Numbered from the stretch's first letter, positions 16,613-25,461 are shown. The stretch is 64,000 nucleotides of DNA from JAXGZG01 sp050952065 (GCA_050952065.1 JBMNKF010000001.1:124001-188000), one strand, 5' to 3'. Notes: a model not told the origin generated them from the sequence alone. A program made the numbers and translations.

Positions 16613-17065
16613 ATGCCTGATACTTTTGCGGGAGCATTTACGCTGATAGGCATCAATCTAGGCATGGTATTTGTGGTGCTGTGGGTTATTGGCGGGGTCA
16701 TCAACATTACCCATCGGTTGGCTAACACGTTCCAGCCTCGGGAAACTCAAGAGAGTATGTCCGACAGGGAGAAACATGTGATGATCCTCTCAGGCTCCCA
16801 GTCGGATGCTCTTCAGTCGGATACTTTTCAGGAGGGAACAACGTTGCCGTCAAACGAGATGGATGGAGCAGCGAGGGCAGCAGTCATGGCAGCTTTGGCT
16901 GTGTACACTGAAAGCCCCTCAAGGCCCTCCATGTTTCTGCGCAACTATACGGACTCTGGAGCTTGGGGCAGGTCGTCGCGAGAGTATCTCCAAGGCGGCT
17001 TCGGAACCTACAGGTCAGCCGCCCGAGGCCTTTGGATCAAGTCCAGTGGTAGAGGCGGAATGTAG
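16613..17065 (+). CDS. mmdD: Decarboxylase delta subunit (OadG family)
   Basis: 150 residues. One N-terminal membrane helix (LIGINLGMVFVVLWVIGGVI) is followed by a polar stretch and a C-terminal segment (MDGAARAAVMAALAVY) also seen in OadG/MmdD proteins. This small subunit anchors the peripheral alpha subunit to the membrane beta subunit. ATG at 16613 follows GGGAGGTAAGCAAC. It is co-transcribed with mmdA (70-base gap) and mmdC. Confidence 0.85.
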   Translation: MPDTFAGAFTLIGINLGMVFVVLWVIGGVINITHRLANTFQPRETQESMSDREKHVMILSGSQSDALQSDTFQEGTTLPSNEMDGAARAAVMAALAVYTESPSRPSMFLRNYTDSGAWGRSSREYLQGGFGTYRSAARGLWIKSSGRGGM

Positions 17066-17120
17066 AGTTCCACCGGCATAGCCGGTTGTACCGTAAGCGA
17101 CTGGGTGAAAAGGAGGATTA

Positions 17121-17549
17121 GTGTTGCGTCTATTCAAGGTCAAAGTCAACAACGAGGTATTCGAGGTTGAGGTCGAGGAAGTAGGTCAAGGCCAGCCCAG
17201 GGTTAGCCGTGCCCCTGTGCAAGTTCCCGCATCGGCCCCCAAAGTCTCCGTGTCAAGACCTGCTCCGGTGGCAGCTCCTGTAACCAAACCCGCGGCTCCG
17301 GCTGCTCCTGCGGCGGCTGCAAAGGAAGATTCGGGCAGCGGTGACGTTATTCGAGCTCCGATCCCAGGCGTGGTAAGCGAGATCAGAGTGTCTTCTGGAA
17401 AGAGCGTAAAGAAGGGCGAAGTCCTGATGCTCTTAGAAGCCATGAAAATGCAGAACGAGATACTGGCGCCTCGCGATGCAGTTATCTCAGAAGTTGCCGT
17501 TTCCCAGGGCGCATCTGTCCAGACCGGTGACGTGTTGTTCAGGTTGTAG
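17121..17549 (+). CDS. mmdC: Biotin carrier subunit of methylmalonyl-CoA decarboxylase
   Basis: 142 residues: a short N-terminal beta region, an Ala/Pro-rich flexible linker (residues 30-70) and a biotinyl domain with the biotinylation motif LLEAMKMQNEI, whose central Lys accepts biotin. The start GTG follows AGGAGGATTA. The carrier shuttles CO2 from the alpha subunit to the membrane beta subunit. Position and composition match MmdC/OadA-biotin-domain proteins of clostridia. Confidence 0.92.
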   Translation: MLRLFKVKVNNEVFEVEVEEVGQGQPRVSRAPVQVPASAPKVSVSRPAPVAAPVTKPAAPAAPAAAAKEDSGSGDVIRAPIPGVVSEIRVSSGKSVKKGEVLMLLEAMKMQNEILAPRDAVISEVAVSQGASVQTGDVLFRL

Positions 17550-17595
17550 TTATACAGTCGGTATTGGAGGTATCGGAAGGGAAGGTGCCCAGATA

Positions 17596-18729
17596 GTGGA
17601 TGCGTCAATGGCAGTCGAGATCTGGCAATCAACGGGTCTGTCCGGGCTCGGATTAGGCGAATTGGTGATGTTGGCGATTGGAGCGCTCCTATGCTACTTG
17701 GCCGTATTTAAGAAGTTTGAGCCCCTTCTTCTCTTGCCCATCGGCTTTGGGGCGATACTGGCCAACCTCCCGTTTGCACCAATTATGAGTAGGCCGGAAG
17801 GTGCTATGCCTGGCGGCCTATTTTATTACCTGTACTCTGGAGTTGAGAAGGAGATATTCCCGCCGCTTATCTTCATGGGTGTGGGCGCCATGACAGACTT
17901 CGGGCCCATGCTGGCGAATCCGTCAACGCTTATTCTCGGGGCAGCGGCTCAGGTTGGGGTGTATGTCGCGCTTCTCCTGGCCAAGTCCTTGGGTTTCACG
18001 CTTAGTCAGGCAGCGGCTATCGGGATCATCGGCGGCGCGGACGGACCCACGGCTATCTACACTGCCATAAAGCTGGCGCCTGAACTTGTAGGACCTATCG
18101 CCGTGGCGGCGTATACCTACATGTCACTTGTTCCGCTGATCCAGCCGCCCATCATGCGAGCTTTGACTACCGAGAAAGAAAGACAGATTGTAATGACGGA
18201 AATGAGACAGGTCTCGCAGGTAGAGAAGATAGTGTTTCCAATTGTTGTGACGATCGCAGTGAGTCTACTTCTGCCGGCTATCGCTCCACTGGTAGGCATG
18301 CTCATGCTCGGGAATTTGTTCCGTGAATCCGGGGTCGTTGATCGTCTTTCAAAGACTGCCGCCAACGAACTCAGTAACATCCTGGTCATACTGCTTGGAA
18401 CTTCGGTGGGTGCGACCATGAGTGCTGAGAATTTCCTCAACGGCGAGACGCTCAAGATCATCTGCCTGGGAATGGTGGCTTTCGCCGGAGGCACTGTGGG
18501 CGGCGTGTTGCTGGGTAAGATGATGTGCGTGATCACAAAGGGCAAGGTTAACCCACTGATCGGGGCCGCGGGAGTATCGGCGGTTCCGATGGCTGCTAGG
18601 GTGGCTCACGTTGAAGGCCAGAAGGCTAATCCCGAGAACTTCCTGTTGATGCACGCGATGGGACCTAATGTGGCTGGGGTCATTGGAACGGCTGTCGCAG
18701 CCGGTGTCTTTCTGACCATGCTCAAGTGA
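17596..18729 (+). CDS. mmdB: Na+-pumping decarboxylase beta subunit (OadB/MmdB family)
   Basis: 377 residues, about nine to eleven membrane segments, from GTG at 17596 (site GAAGGTG, 8 bases away); ATG at 17608 is an alternative. Hallmarks are the GAMTDFGPML segment and the GIIGGADGPTAIY motif, whose Asp lies in the Na+ path, and the NFLNGETLKII region. It decarboxylates carboxybiotin and exports Na+ in exchange, conserving the energy of decarboxylation as a sodium gradient. Confidence 0.93.
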   Translation: MDASMAVEIWQSTGLSGLGLGELVMLAIGALLCYLAVFKKFEPLLLLPIGFGAILANLPFAPIMSRPEGAMPGGLFYYLYSGVEKEIFPPLIFMGVGAMTDFGPMLANPSTLILGAAAQVGVYVALLLAKSLGFTLSQAAAIGIIGGADGPTAIYTAIKLAPELVGPIAVAAYTYMSLVPLIQPPIMRALTTEKERQIVMTEMRQVSQVEKIVFPIVVTIAVSLLLPAIAPLVGMLMLGNLFRESGVVDRLSKTAANELSNILVILLGTSVGATMSAENFLNGETLKIICLGMVAFAGGTVGGVLLGKMMCVITKGKVNPLIGAAGVSAVPMAARVAHVEGQKANPENFLLMHAMGPNVAGVIGTAVAAGVFLTMLK

Positions 18730-18786
18730 CGGTAAACTTGGAGGCTCCTGACATGAAAAGTAGCGACTGTAGGAGGGCAGAATCTG

Positions 18787-19200
18787 ATGGCAAGGCAAAT
18801 TAGAGTACTGGTGGGCAAGCCCGGTCTTGACGGACACGACCGCGGTGCCAAGGTTATCGCAAGGGCCTACAGGGATGCAGGCATGGAAGTCATATACAGT
18901 GGACTTCACCGCACACCCGAAGAATTGGCCAGAATGGCAGTGGAAGAGGACGTCGACGTTGTGGCCCTGTCTATCCTTTCTGGCGCGCATTTGACTCTGC
19001 TTCCCAAGGTGGTTCAGTGTTTGAGCAGCGAGAAAGGCACCGACGACCTTGACGTCCTGGTGTTGGCAGGCGGGATCATCCCCGACGATGACATTCCGGA
19101 ACTGAAGGCTAAGGGTGTCGACGAGGTATTTGGCCCCGGAACCAGTACCCAGGATATCGTCGAATATACCAAGACCCACTTGAAGAGAGACGTAGCTTAG
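18787..19200 (+). CDS. Methylmalonyl-CoA mutase small (cobalamin-binding) subunit
   Basis: 137 residues comprising a complete B12-binding domain with the base-off signature DGHDRGAK (DxHxxG), SILSGAH and GGIIPDDDIPEL. It matches the C-terminal domain/small subunit of the mutase that interconverts succinyl-CoA and (R)-methylmalonyl-CoA. The catalytic large subunit is not next to it or elsewhere in the window. With meaB downstream and the decarboxylase upstream, the operon covers the succinate to propionate branch, apart from the large subunit and possibly the epimerase. Confidence 0.93.
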   Translation: MARQIRVLVGKPGLDGHDRGAKVIARAYRDAGMEVIYSGLHRTPEELARMAVEEDVDVVALSILSGAHLTLLPKVVQCLSSEKGTDDLDVLVLAGGIIPDDDIPELKAKGVDEVFGPGTSTQDIVEYTKTHLKRDVA

Positions 19201-19224
19201 ATACGACATAGGACGGTGTATAGA

Positions 19225-20085
19225 ATGAACCTAGACCCCGGCGCCAAGATGGCCAAACGGCTTTACGAGGGCATAGCGAAAAAGAGTCGCCCTCACCTGG
19301 CGCGAGCCATATCGCTGGTGGAGGATGGTGCCGGGGAGGCGGTTCATCTCCTGGCTGAAGTCTACAAGCATCGAGGACAGGCCTCTATCATAGGTATCAC
19401 GGGCTCTCCCGGAGTGGGCAAGTCCACCGTAGTGGATGGGCTTGTGACCGCCTTGAGAGCCATCGGTCGGTCTGTTGGCGTCATCGCAGTAGATCCGTCG
19501 TCTCCCTTCACGGGGGGAGCCATTCTTGGGGATCGGGTCAGAATGCGTTCTCATACACTGGACAAAGAAGTCTTCTTCCGGAGTCTTGCCACAAGAGGTC
19601 ACTTGGGCGGAGTGTCCCGTCACACGGGCGATGTCATAGCACTCATGGATGCCTTCGGCTTTGACGACATCGTGGTCGAGACGGTTGGGGCGGGCCAGTC
19701 GGAAGTCGATATCATGAAGTACGCCGAGACCGTCATTGTAGTCATGGCGCCAAACTTGGGCGATGATGTCCAAGCCATCAAGGCAGGGATCCTGGAGATC
19801 GGCGATGTGTTCTGCATCAACAAGGCGGATCTGCCGGGTGTGGAGAAGACTCGGCGGGAGATTGAGATGATGCTCAACCTCAGAGACCCCAATGAGAGGC
19901 GTCCTCAAGTAGTCCTAACTCAGGCGTCTGAAGGCAAGGGAATAGACGCTCTTTTGGCGGCTCTGCAGGACCACCGCGAGTACCTGGTTTCTAGCGGCCT
20001 TCTGAAAGAAAAGGTAAGAGCCGGGAACAGAGCGGTCCTAGAGGAATACCTGCGACACCTCACTGTGGAGAGAGTGATCGCTTAG
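19225..20085 (+). CDS. meaB: Methylmalonyl-CoA mutase chaperone GTPase MeaB, apparent frameshift near the C-terminus
   Basis: A G3E-family GTPase that protects and reloads the B12 mutase. It has Walker A GSPGVGKST, GVIAVDPSSPFTGGA, the DDIVVETVGAGQSE switch region and the NKAD guanine-specificity motif. ATG at 19225 follows GGACGG; GTG at 19216 is possible. The frame stops at 20085, but the next frame continues without a break to 20194 as RAEADGGLEDALTELG, then GKLDPLTCASNLI, which matches the usual MeaB end (a Gly-Lys-x-DPy segment). One extra base near 20082 explains this, so the true gene probably ends at 20194. Loss of about 35 residues might still leave the GTPase domain intact. Confidence 0.9.
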   Translation: MNLDPGAKMAKRLYEGIAKKSRPHLARAISLVEDGAGEAVHLLAEVYKHRGQASIIGITGSPGVGKSTVVDGLVTALRAIGRSVGVIAVDPSSPFTGGAILGDRVRMRSHTLDKEVFFRSLATRGHLGGVSRHTGDVIALMDAFGFDDIVVETVGAGQSEVDIMKYAETVIVVMAPNLGDDVQAIKAGILEIGDVFCINKADLPGVEKTRREIEMMLNLRDPNERRPQVVLTQASEGKGIDALLAALQDHREYLVSSGLLKEKVRAGNRAVLEEYLRHLTVERVIA

Positions 20086-20182
20086 AGCGGAAGCCGACGG
20101 GGGCCTGGAAGATGCTCTTACAGAGCTCGGAGAGGGAAAACTGGACCCGCTTACCTGTGCCTCGAACCTCATCAAGCGCTAT

Positions 20183-20203
20183 CTCCTAGACTGAGGCTAG
20201 GAG
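20183..20203. terminator. Short inverted repeat in the convergent gap
   Basis: CTCCTAG and CTAGGAG flank a 7-base spacer, at the junction of meaB and the convergent permease gene. There is no T-run on either strand. It may act as a weak bidirectional terminator or mean nothing. Confidence 0.25.
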
Positions 20204-20230
20204 GATCACCATACGGTTGAGGCTTTTTCT

Positions 20231-21548
20231 TCAGGTGGAGGTTTGCCTCTTTCTAAAGATGGGTATGTTGCGTCCGTGTAGGAGTTCCATGACGGTACCT
20301 TGCCTTGCCATAGCCCTCGGCACGTAGGTTGCCGCAAGCAGAATTGCTGATGTCACCAGCAACCCCATGAGTACAATATCCCAGGGAAGTCTTATGAAGT
20401 TGCCCGTTATTCCCGTCAGGAAACCTTGGCTTGTGACAAGGGCTAAGGTGATGCCAAGAAGTGTCCCGAGAATCCCCGCAAAGACAACCTCCAAGGAAAC
20501 GGTCAGCCGCGGTATGACCATCGTCCATACCGACGGTCTTCATTATCCCCAGTTCTCGCCTTCTATCAAGAAACGACGTGAACATGGCGGCAAAAATCCC
20601 TATGGAACCCAAGCCGAACGCGTTCAAGGTATTCGTGTAGACGGGAGCGGCGATTTCTCCTGTGGCCAATTCCATCAGCGTGGAAGGCAAGTCAGGCATC
20701 CACGAGGTCTTGGGCGGAGGTATTATGGGAACCTCTGTTCCTGGGAGATCACGGTATAGAGATTTCCAGTAGATCAAGACAGCAGAAGCTTTGTCCGGGT
20801 CTTTGAGCCCAAGAAAAATGGTGTTGGGAACGGGCCAATCCATCGATATGGACCTGGGGTTTTCGGTGGGAAAGGAGTCGACTCTGTTAACGGGAAGATA
20901 TCCAATGTAACCCGATATCATTGGGTTTTTGGGCCGGTATACGCCCACTACTAGTTCCCAAGTCACAGGCTCGGGATCGGGAACGTCTTCGATTATGGGG
21001 TCCTTCATGTACTGCCTCGGGAACACGGTCGCAGGCTTTTGAAGGCGCATCTGTGTACCGATTGTCGCTCCAGAAAGAAACAGGCTTTCTGGCACCAATA
21101 TCTCGCCCGAAGTCTGAGGGAGGCGGCCTTCTATAAGGTCGATGTCGCTCCAAAGGGGCGCATCGGGTTCGATCGACAGGAGCTCGTGATGTCCGTACCT
21201 TGAAAAACACTCTTGGGAAAGAGCCACAGACAGGCTTGTAACCCCACGGATATTCCTGATTCTTTCGAGTTCTGTCTCGTTGAAAAGGGGAGCGTATTTC
21301 CTTGGGGGAGGGAACTCCTCGTCGGGCGATATGGGGGGATTGGCGTAGTATGCGTAGACAACCGTGGTCTTGAGGTACGGAAAGTTGAGAGGCTCGGCAG
21401 TGGCCACGGACACGAGAGTTGCGTCCCTCCAGTATGAGGCCACGATGAGATACCCCGCCACAGTGAAGGCCACCAAGAGGGTCATGATCAGGTACGACAC
21501 GAGTTTGTGCCGAAAGCCGTGCCATGCCAGATCTAGGCCGTCTCTCAT
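20231..21548 (-). pseudogene. FtsX/MacB-type ABC permease, frameshifted near the C-terminus
   Basis: The N-terminal frame (ATG at 21548 after GGGGTGAGG; an ATG at 21581 overlaps the upstream stop as ATGA) gives one membrane segment, a large extracytoplasmic domain and the start of the FtsX domain (ELGIMKTVGMDDG). From about 20520 this frame turns into unrelated, Cys/His-rich sequence. An adjacent frame running to 20231 supplies the expected end: SLEVVFAGILGTLLGITLAL and two more membrane helices. One base indel near 20520-20530 accounts for both. Such permeases work with a MacB-type ATPase; none is adjacent. It is either a recent pseudogene or a sequencing error. Confidence 0.8.
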
Positions 21549-21577
21549 GTTGTCCTCACCCCAAACCCCATATTGCC

Positions 21578-22975
21578 TCATTGACCCCGCAACACTTCGG
21601 CGGGAGTGACCCGTAACGCTTTGGTCACGGGCAGAAAACCGAAGATTACTGCGGCCAACAGTGCGAACCCCAAGCTAGTGGTCGCGGTCGTGGCCGCCTT
21701 TCCGAGCACGGCCCCTGAAGACATGCCGTCAGAAACAAGGTTCCAGAATATTGCCGGCTGGGTTAGAAGATTGCCCATTACGCTTCCCAGGAGGGCTATC
21801 CAAACCGACTCAGTCAACACCATACAAGTTATGTTCCAGCGAGTGGCTCCTAAGGACCTTAAAATGCCTATCTCTGTTTTTCTGGTAAGCATGAGGACTG
21901 TGAGGTTGGTAGCCGAAAGGAGTGCAGCTACAAGGAAGGCTAGGGCTTCCGTAACCCTCCGCATGTCCATGGGAACTCCTGTAGATAAAGGTGTTTGACT
22001 ACTTGACGCGTTAGCTAAGCCAGGAGCGGTAAACACCGAGTATTGCGGGAATTCCCTTTGAAGCGAAGAAGCCAGGTTCTCCAGACTCGACATGTTTCGG
22101 GCGGCCACACCAATGCCCCAGAGGGTATCGTCAGGCTCGAAACCTGCCATTTTGCACAAGTCGCTGAAAGTCTCGGGAGTAACAAAAATGGTTGGGTTGG
22201 CGTAAGTTGTCGACGAAGCGCCTTCTCCGTCTTTGAAGGCGACTGCGCCGACAATGCTAAGGTCCACATCAAGAGAGTTTTCGTAGTCATAGTAGGTCTT
22301 ACCGTCGGCGCTCATGAACAGATTAGGTATCTGAAGGTTCACATTCTGCCCGATAGCATAGGACGCACCTTTCCAACCGCTGCACGCTACTCCCACCATG
22401 GATGCTCTATCGGATGAGTCAAGGTATCGGCCCCTGGGGTCCACGACCTCTTCAATGCGCCATGTGTCCTTGTGGATCTTTGGGTCTCTAGGTTCCAGGA
22501 AGCCGTAGTCTACCATGGGGACTTCGTCGCGGTAGTATGTGTACAGAAACGGCAGAGCCATTTTGAGGGAAACGTGTCTTACGCCCGGGTTTTCCTCCAG
22601 CCTAATTGCCAGCTCTTTGATATCGGCGGGCCCCGGTATCTGACCCGTCTGAGGTTCTCCCTGCATGCTTCCATAATAGTAGGGAGTGACGTTGAAACCC
22701 AGGGTGGAATTTGGCCTGTCGAGACTGGTTCTGCCAAAACGCCACGTCCAATTCGATGAAGCCAGGTCGTCCCTGGAGATCACAGTCTTTCCCGGCAATA
22801 GCACCAGGTCGGCCCCCAGGAGTTGCCTGGCAGGAAAGTAGGCGCCCGACGGGTAACCTTGGCTGAGAGTAGCGCTGGAAGCGAACACAATGGTGGCCAG
22901 AGCCATGCTGACTATGCCGAGCATGGTTCTGCCTCGGTTGCGCCACGCGTTCCGAAGTCCCAGTGATACGAACAT
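21578..22975 (-). CDS. FtsX/MacB-type ABC transporter permease
   Basis: 465 residues from ATG at 22975 (site GAGGG, about 8 bases away); ATG at 23011 would add 12 residues. The first membrane segment is near residues 15-40 (TMLGIVSMALATIVFASSATL). A periplasmic-type extracytoplasmic domain follows, then the C-terminal FtsX domain with three helices, including TEIGILRSLGATRWNI and VAVLLSATNLTVLML-like stretches. The stop overlaps the start region of the second permease (ATGA), so the two form a heterodimeric pair. The orphan ATPase at 11.5 kb is a candidate partner. Confidence 0.85.
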   Translation of the reverse strand: MFVSLGLRNAWRNRGRTMLGIVSMALATIVFASSATLSQGYPSGAYFPARQLLGADLVLLPGKTVISRDDLASSNWTWRFGRTSLDRPNSTLGFNVTPYYYGSMQGEPQTGQIPGPADIKELAIRLEENPGVRHVSLKMALPFLYTYYRDEVPMVDYGFLEPRDPKIHKDTWRIEEVVDPRGRYLDSSDRASMVGVACSGWKGASYAIGQNVNLQIPNLFMSADGKTYYDYENSLDVDLSIVGAVAFKDGEGASSTTYANPTIFVTPETFSDLCKMAGFEPDDTLWGIGVAARNMSSLENLASSLQREFPQYSVFTAPGLANASSSQTPLSTGVPMDMRRVTEALAFLVAALLSATNLTVLMLTRKTEIGILRSLGATRWNITCMVLTESVWIALLGSVMGNLLTQPAIFWNLVSDGMSSGAVLGKAATTATTSLGFALLAAVIFGFLPVTKALRVTPAEVLRGQ

Positions 22976-23261
22976 CCATGAGCCCTCGTTTCCAGTACCG
23001 ATGCTAGACATTTCTGCCTCGAAGGTCCTATTCCCTGCATGGAAGAATGACTGCGTAGAGTCTTCCGAGAGCCTTTTGAAGGTTAGGGGTAAGATATCCA
23101 GACGGGCTCTGTACGAAAAGAAGTGTAACGGCAAACAAGATGTTGTTTACAGCGGTCTGTGCCCGTTTTCTGAAGTGAATTTCTTCCCACAGTATTGCAA
23201 TCAAGAGGTAACAAATGCCTCTGGTGAAAGCCCGTAATACACACATGAAGAGGCAAATACA

Positions 23262-23290
23262 TAGGAGGACATGAGCATGAAAAAGTAGTG
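23262..23290 (+). pseudogene. 5' remnant of a disrupted exported-protein gene (probably SLH protein)
   Basis: A ribosome site, TAGGAGGAC, is followed by ATG-AGC-ATG-AAA-AAA-GTA-GTG (MSMKKVV), which looks like the start of a signal peptide. The frame runs straight into the left end of the IS256-family element and stops 8 codons later. On the other side of the element lies an SLH-domain C-terminus without a start. The simplest reading is that the two are the ends of one S-layer-type gene. Confidence 0.45.
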
Positions 23291-23312
23291 TCCTTATACT
23301 TCTGTAAAAGCG
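23291..23312 (+). repeat. Left terminal inverted repeat of the IS256-family element
   Basis: It matches the complement of 24650-24671 at about 17 of 22 positions by eye, starting with GTCCTT and containing CTTCTGTAA. Confidence 0.7.
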
Positions 23313-23395
23313 GATCTTGAGGAACAGACGGATCGGGCCACCGGCCCCTCTGGTAGACTGGTTGATTGAAAGAGATCACTAGTCAAGGAGGAGCA

Positions 23396-24622
23396 ATGGT
23401 GACCCAATATTAGATTACACTCTCAGACGAAATCGTGCACGGTTTATTCAAGGATGACGGAGCCATGGCCAAGCTCTTGGAGCAAGTTCTGAACCAGGTG
23501 CTTGAAGCTGAGGTAACGGAGGCCTTACGGGCGAAGCCCTACGAGAGGACTGAGGAACGCCAGGGGTACCGGAACGGGTTCAAACCCCGAGCCATGACCA
23601 CCCGGGTAGGGCGTTTGACGCTGTCAGTACCCCAGGTGAGGGATGGGAAGTTCTCACCCGAGCTTTTCTCGAGGTTCCAAAGGAGCGAACAGGCTCTCAT
23701 CCTGGTGCTCATGGAGATGGTGGTGAACGGGGTCTCCACGAGGAAAGTGGCCAAGATTACAGAGGAACTGTGCGGGACGGAGTTTTCCAAGTCAACGGTG
23801 TCGGAACTGTGCAAGAGGCTGGACCCCATGGTGAAAGAGTGGAACGAGAGGCCACTCACGGAGGTATATCCCTTCGTGATGGTGGACGCGATGGTTCTCA
23901 AGGTGAGAAAGGGAGGACAGGTGAGGCCTCAGAGCGCCCTCATCGCCATCGGCGTGAACATGAGGGGATACCGTGAGGTGCTGGGGTTCTGGATTGGAGA
24001 CAGCGAGACTTACGCCAGTTGGAGCGACTTTTTCTCATGGCTGAAGAAAAGGGGCCTTAGGGGCGTGGACCTTGTAACCTCGGACCACCACGGCGGGCTG
24101 GTGAAGGCTGTGGAGACTCAGTTTCAGGGAGTCATGTGGCAGAGATGTCAGACCCATTTCACCCGAAACATCCTGGATGCCTGTCCCAAGCAGCTGCAGG
24201 CTGAACTTCATTCGCAACTCAGGGTCATCTGGGAGGCGCCGGATGTGGAGACTGCCAGGGAGATGCTCAGAAGAGTCATAGATAGCTTTGGGAGGCGGGC
24301 GCCCAGGGCGATGACCATTTTGGAAGAGGGGTTCGACGACGCAGTAGCGGTTCTGAACATGCGTGAACGGTACCGGAAGAGGCTGCGGACGACCAACGGG
24401 ATTGAAAGGCTCAATGAAGAGGTGCGGAGGCGCGAGAGAGTGATCCGAATATTCCCCAACGTCGAATCAGCAGTACGCCTGCTAGGGGCTCTACTGATGG
24501 AGAAAGACGAGGCTTGGTCTACGGACCGGCCGTACTTCGACATGAGAGACTACCTTGAATGGAAACGGGCGCAGGACATGCCGCCGCTGAGCGGACGCGA
24601 ACTCGCAGTCGCAGGGAGTTAG
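23396..24622 (+). CDS. IS256-family transposase with in-frame TAG at codon 6
   Basis: A DDE transposase that cuts and rejoins the element. The natural start appears to be ATG at 23396 after CAAGGAGGAGCA. That frame reads MVTQY, TAG (23411-23413), then ITLSDEIVHGLF and on without further stops. The uninterrupted part begins at GTG 23435 and gives 395 residues. DDE region: VMVDAMVLKV (first Asp), TSDHHGGLVKA (second Asp) and TNGIERLNEEVRRRE (Glu). The amber codon is one C-to-T change from CAG. Unless translation restarts at GTG 23435, which has no ribosome site, the element is crippled. Confidence 0.88.
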
Positions 24623-24649
24623 ACAAGTGTTACATAAGTCGCCGGAGGG

Positions 24650-24671
24650 GTTCTTACAGAAAGAAAAGGAC
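24650..24671 (-). repeat. Right terminal inverted repeat of the IS256-family element
   Basis: The complement of this segment begins GTCCTTTTCTTTCTGTAA and pairs with the left end at 23291. SLH coding sequence resumes within a few bases of its outer edge. Confidence 0.7.
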
Positions 24672-25158
24672 TTGACCGTTTGACGGAACATCTGAGACGA
24701 CCTTTGAGCCGAACGTAGATATGACGAGAGCCATGGTGGTAACCGTGCTATGGAGGCTGGAAAAGGAACCGAATGCCACAGTTGCGCACCTGTTTGCAGA
24801 CGTGGCGGCGGGAACGTGGTACACAGATGCTGTTGCCTGGGCAGCTGAAAACGACATCGTACAAGGCTACGATTCAAGCACATTCGGACCGAGCGATCCA
24901 ATTACGCGTGAGCAGATGGCTGCTATACTGTACAGGTATGCAAGCTTCAAAGGCTACGATTTGACAGCATCGAACGAGCTGGATGCATTTGCCGATGCTG
25001 GTAATGTTTCAGCCTGGGCGCGGACAGCAGTGAAATGGGCTGTTGCAGAAGACTTGATCACGGGCGTCAGCACAACCGGACTCTGCCCAGTTGGACACGC
25101 GACCCGCGCTCAGGTGGCTACGATCCTTATGCGATTCATCGATAACATTACGAAGTAG
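24672..25158 (+). pseudogene. C-terminal fragment of an S-layer homology (SLH) protein
   Basis: An SLH-coding frame starts immediately at the IS edge (PFDGTSETTFEPNVDMTRAM) with no start codon or ribosome site of its own. The first ATG is internal at 24721. It encodes the end of one SLH repeat and two full ones: FADVAAGTWYTDAVAWAAE...ITREQMAAILYRYA and FADAGNVSAWARTAVKWAVA...ATRAQVATILMRFI. SLH triplets anchor surface proteins to secondary cell-wall polymers. The missing front probably included the signal peptide seen at 23271. A good terminator follows, as expected for the 3' end of a real gene. Confidence 0.8.
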
Positions 25159-25174
25159 TATCAGCTACAATTTA

Positions 25175-25219
25175 GATTCCGACGGTATTTTGGGGAATTG
25201 CCGTCGGAATCATTTTGTT
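25175..25219 (+). terminator. Rho-independent terminator after the SLH remnant
   Basis: An 11-bp perfect stem (GATTCCGACGG and its complement) around a loop of about 14 bases, followed by ATTTTGTTT. It lies 17 bases after the SLH fragment's stop. Confidence 0.85.
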
Positions 25220-25367
25220 TCATTCTCAAAAGACCCCTTGATACTGCTATCTATCGTGGCATATCTTGGGATATTTCGCTTCATTGTTGACCCCTGGAAA
25301 TAGTCTGCCACATAAGTCCTGCTCAGATTAATGTTGGCACACTCCTGGAATAGTTGAGGGCTGAATA

Positions 25368-25396
25368 TTGACGGGTCGTATGAGAATACTTATCAT
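25368..25396 (+). promoter_or_regulatory. Sigma-A-type promoter of the hspR-dnaK-grpE unit
   Basis: TTGACG (25368-25373), 17 bases, TATCAT (25391-25396), about 65 bases before the hspR start. No CIRCE element (TTAGCACTC...GAGTGCTAA) and no full HAIR site (CTTGAGT-N7-ACTCAAG) was found around it. A weak CACTCC...GTTGAG pair at about 25339-25359 is the only related-looking sequence. Confidence 0.65.
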
Positions 25397-25461
25397 AACC
25401 TGGGAAGAAACTTATATGACTACTGCAAGGTTCTTAACATAGGCTGTAGGGAGGTGATATT

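Larger units (their letters stand above)
23289..24673 (+). mobile_element. IS256-family insertion sequence
   Basis: About 1.38 kb, the usual size for IS256 elements, containing one transposase gene. Imperfect terminal inverted repeats can be aligned: GTCCTTATACTTCTGTAAAA at 23291 and, on the opposite strand, GTCCTTTTCTTTCTGTAAGA from 24671 backwards. No matching 8-9 bp target duplication is seen next to the ends, which suggests a deletion or rearrangement after insertion. It separates the putative 5' and 3' ends of an SLH-protein gene. Confidence 0.8.

Noticed and set aside
18349..19209. Long minus-strand open frame opposite mmdB and the mutase subunit
   Set aside because: It is the mirror of two clearly conserved plus-strand genes, has no ribosome site and encodes a His/Ser/Gln-rich sequence typical of antisense frames.
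23275..24690. Target-site duplication around the IS256-family element
   Set aside because: The 8-9 bases outside each end do not match in any sensible alignment of the ends.
25212..25461. CIRCE or HAIR operator upstream of hspR
   Set aside because: No full match to either consensus; only a weak CACTCC...GTTGAG pair in the wrong orientation.
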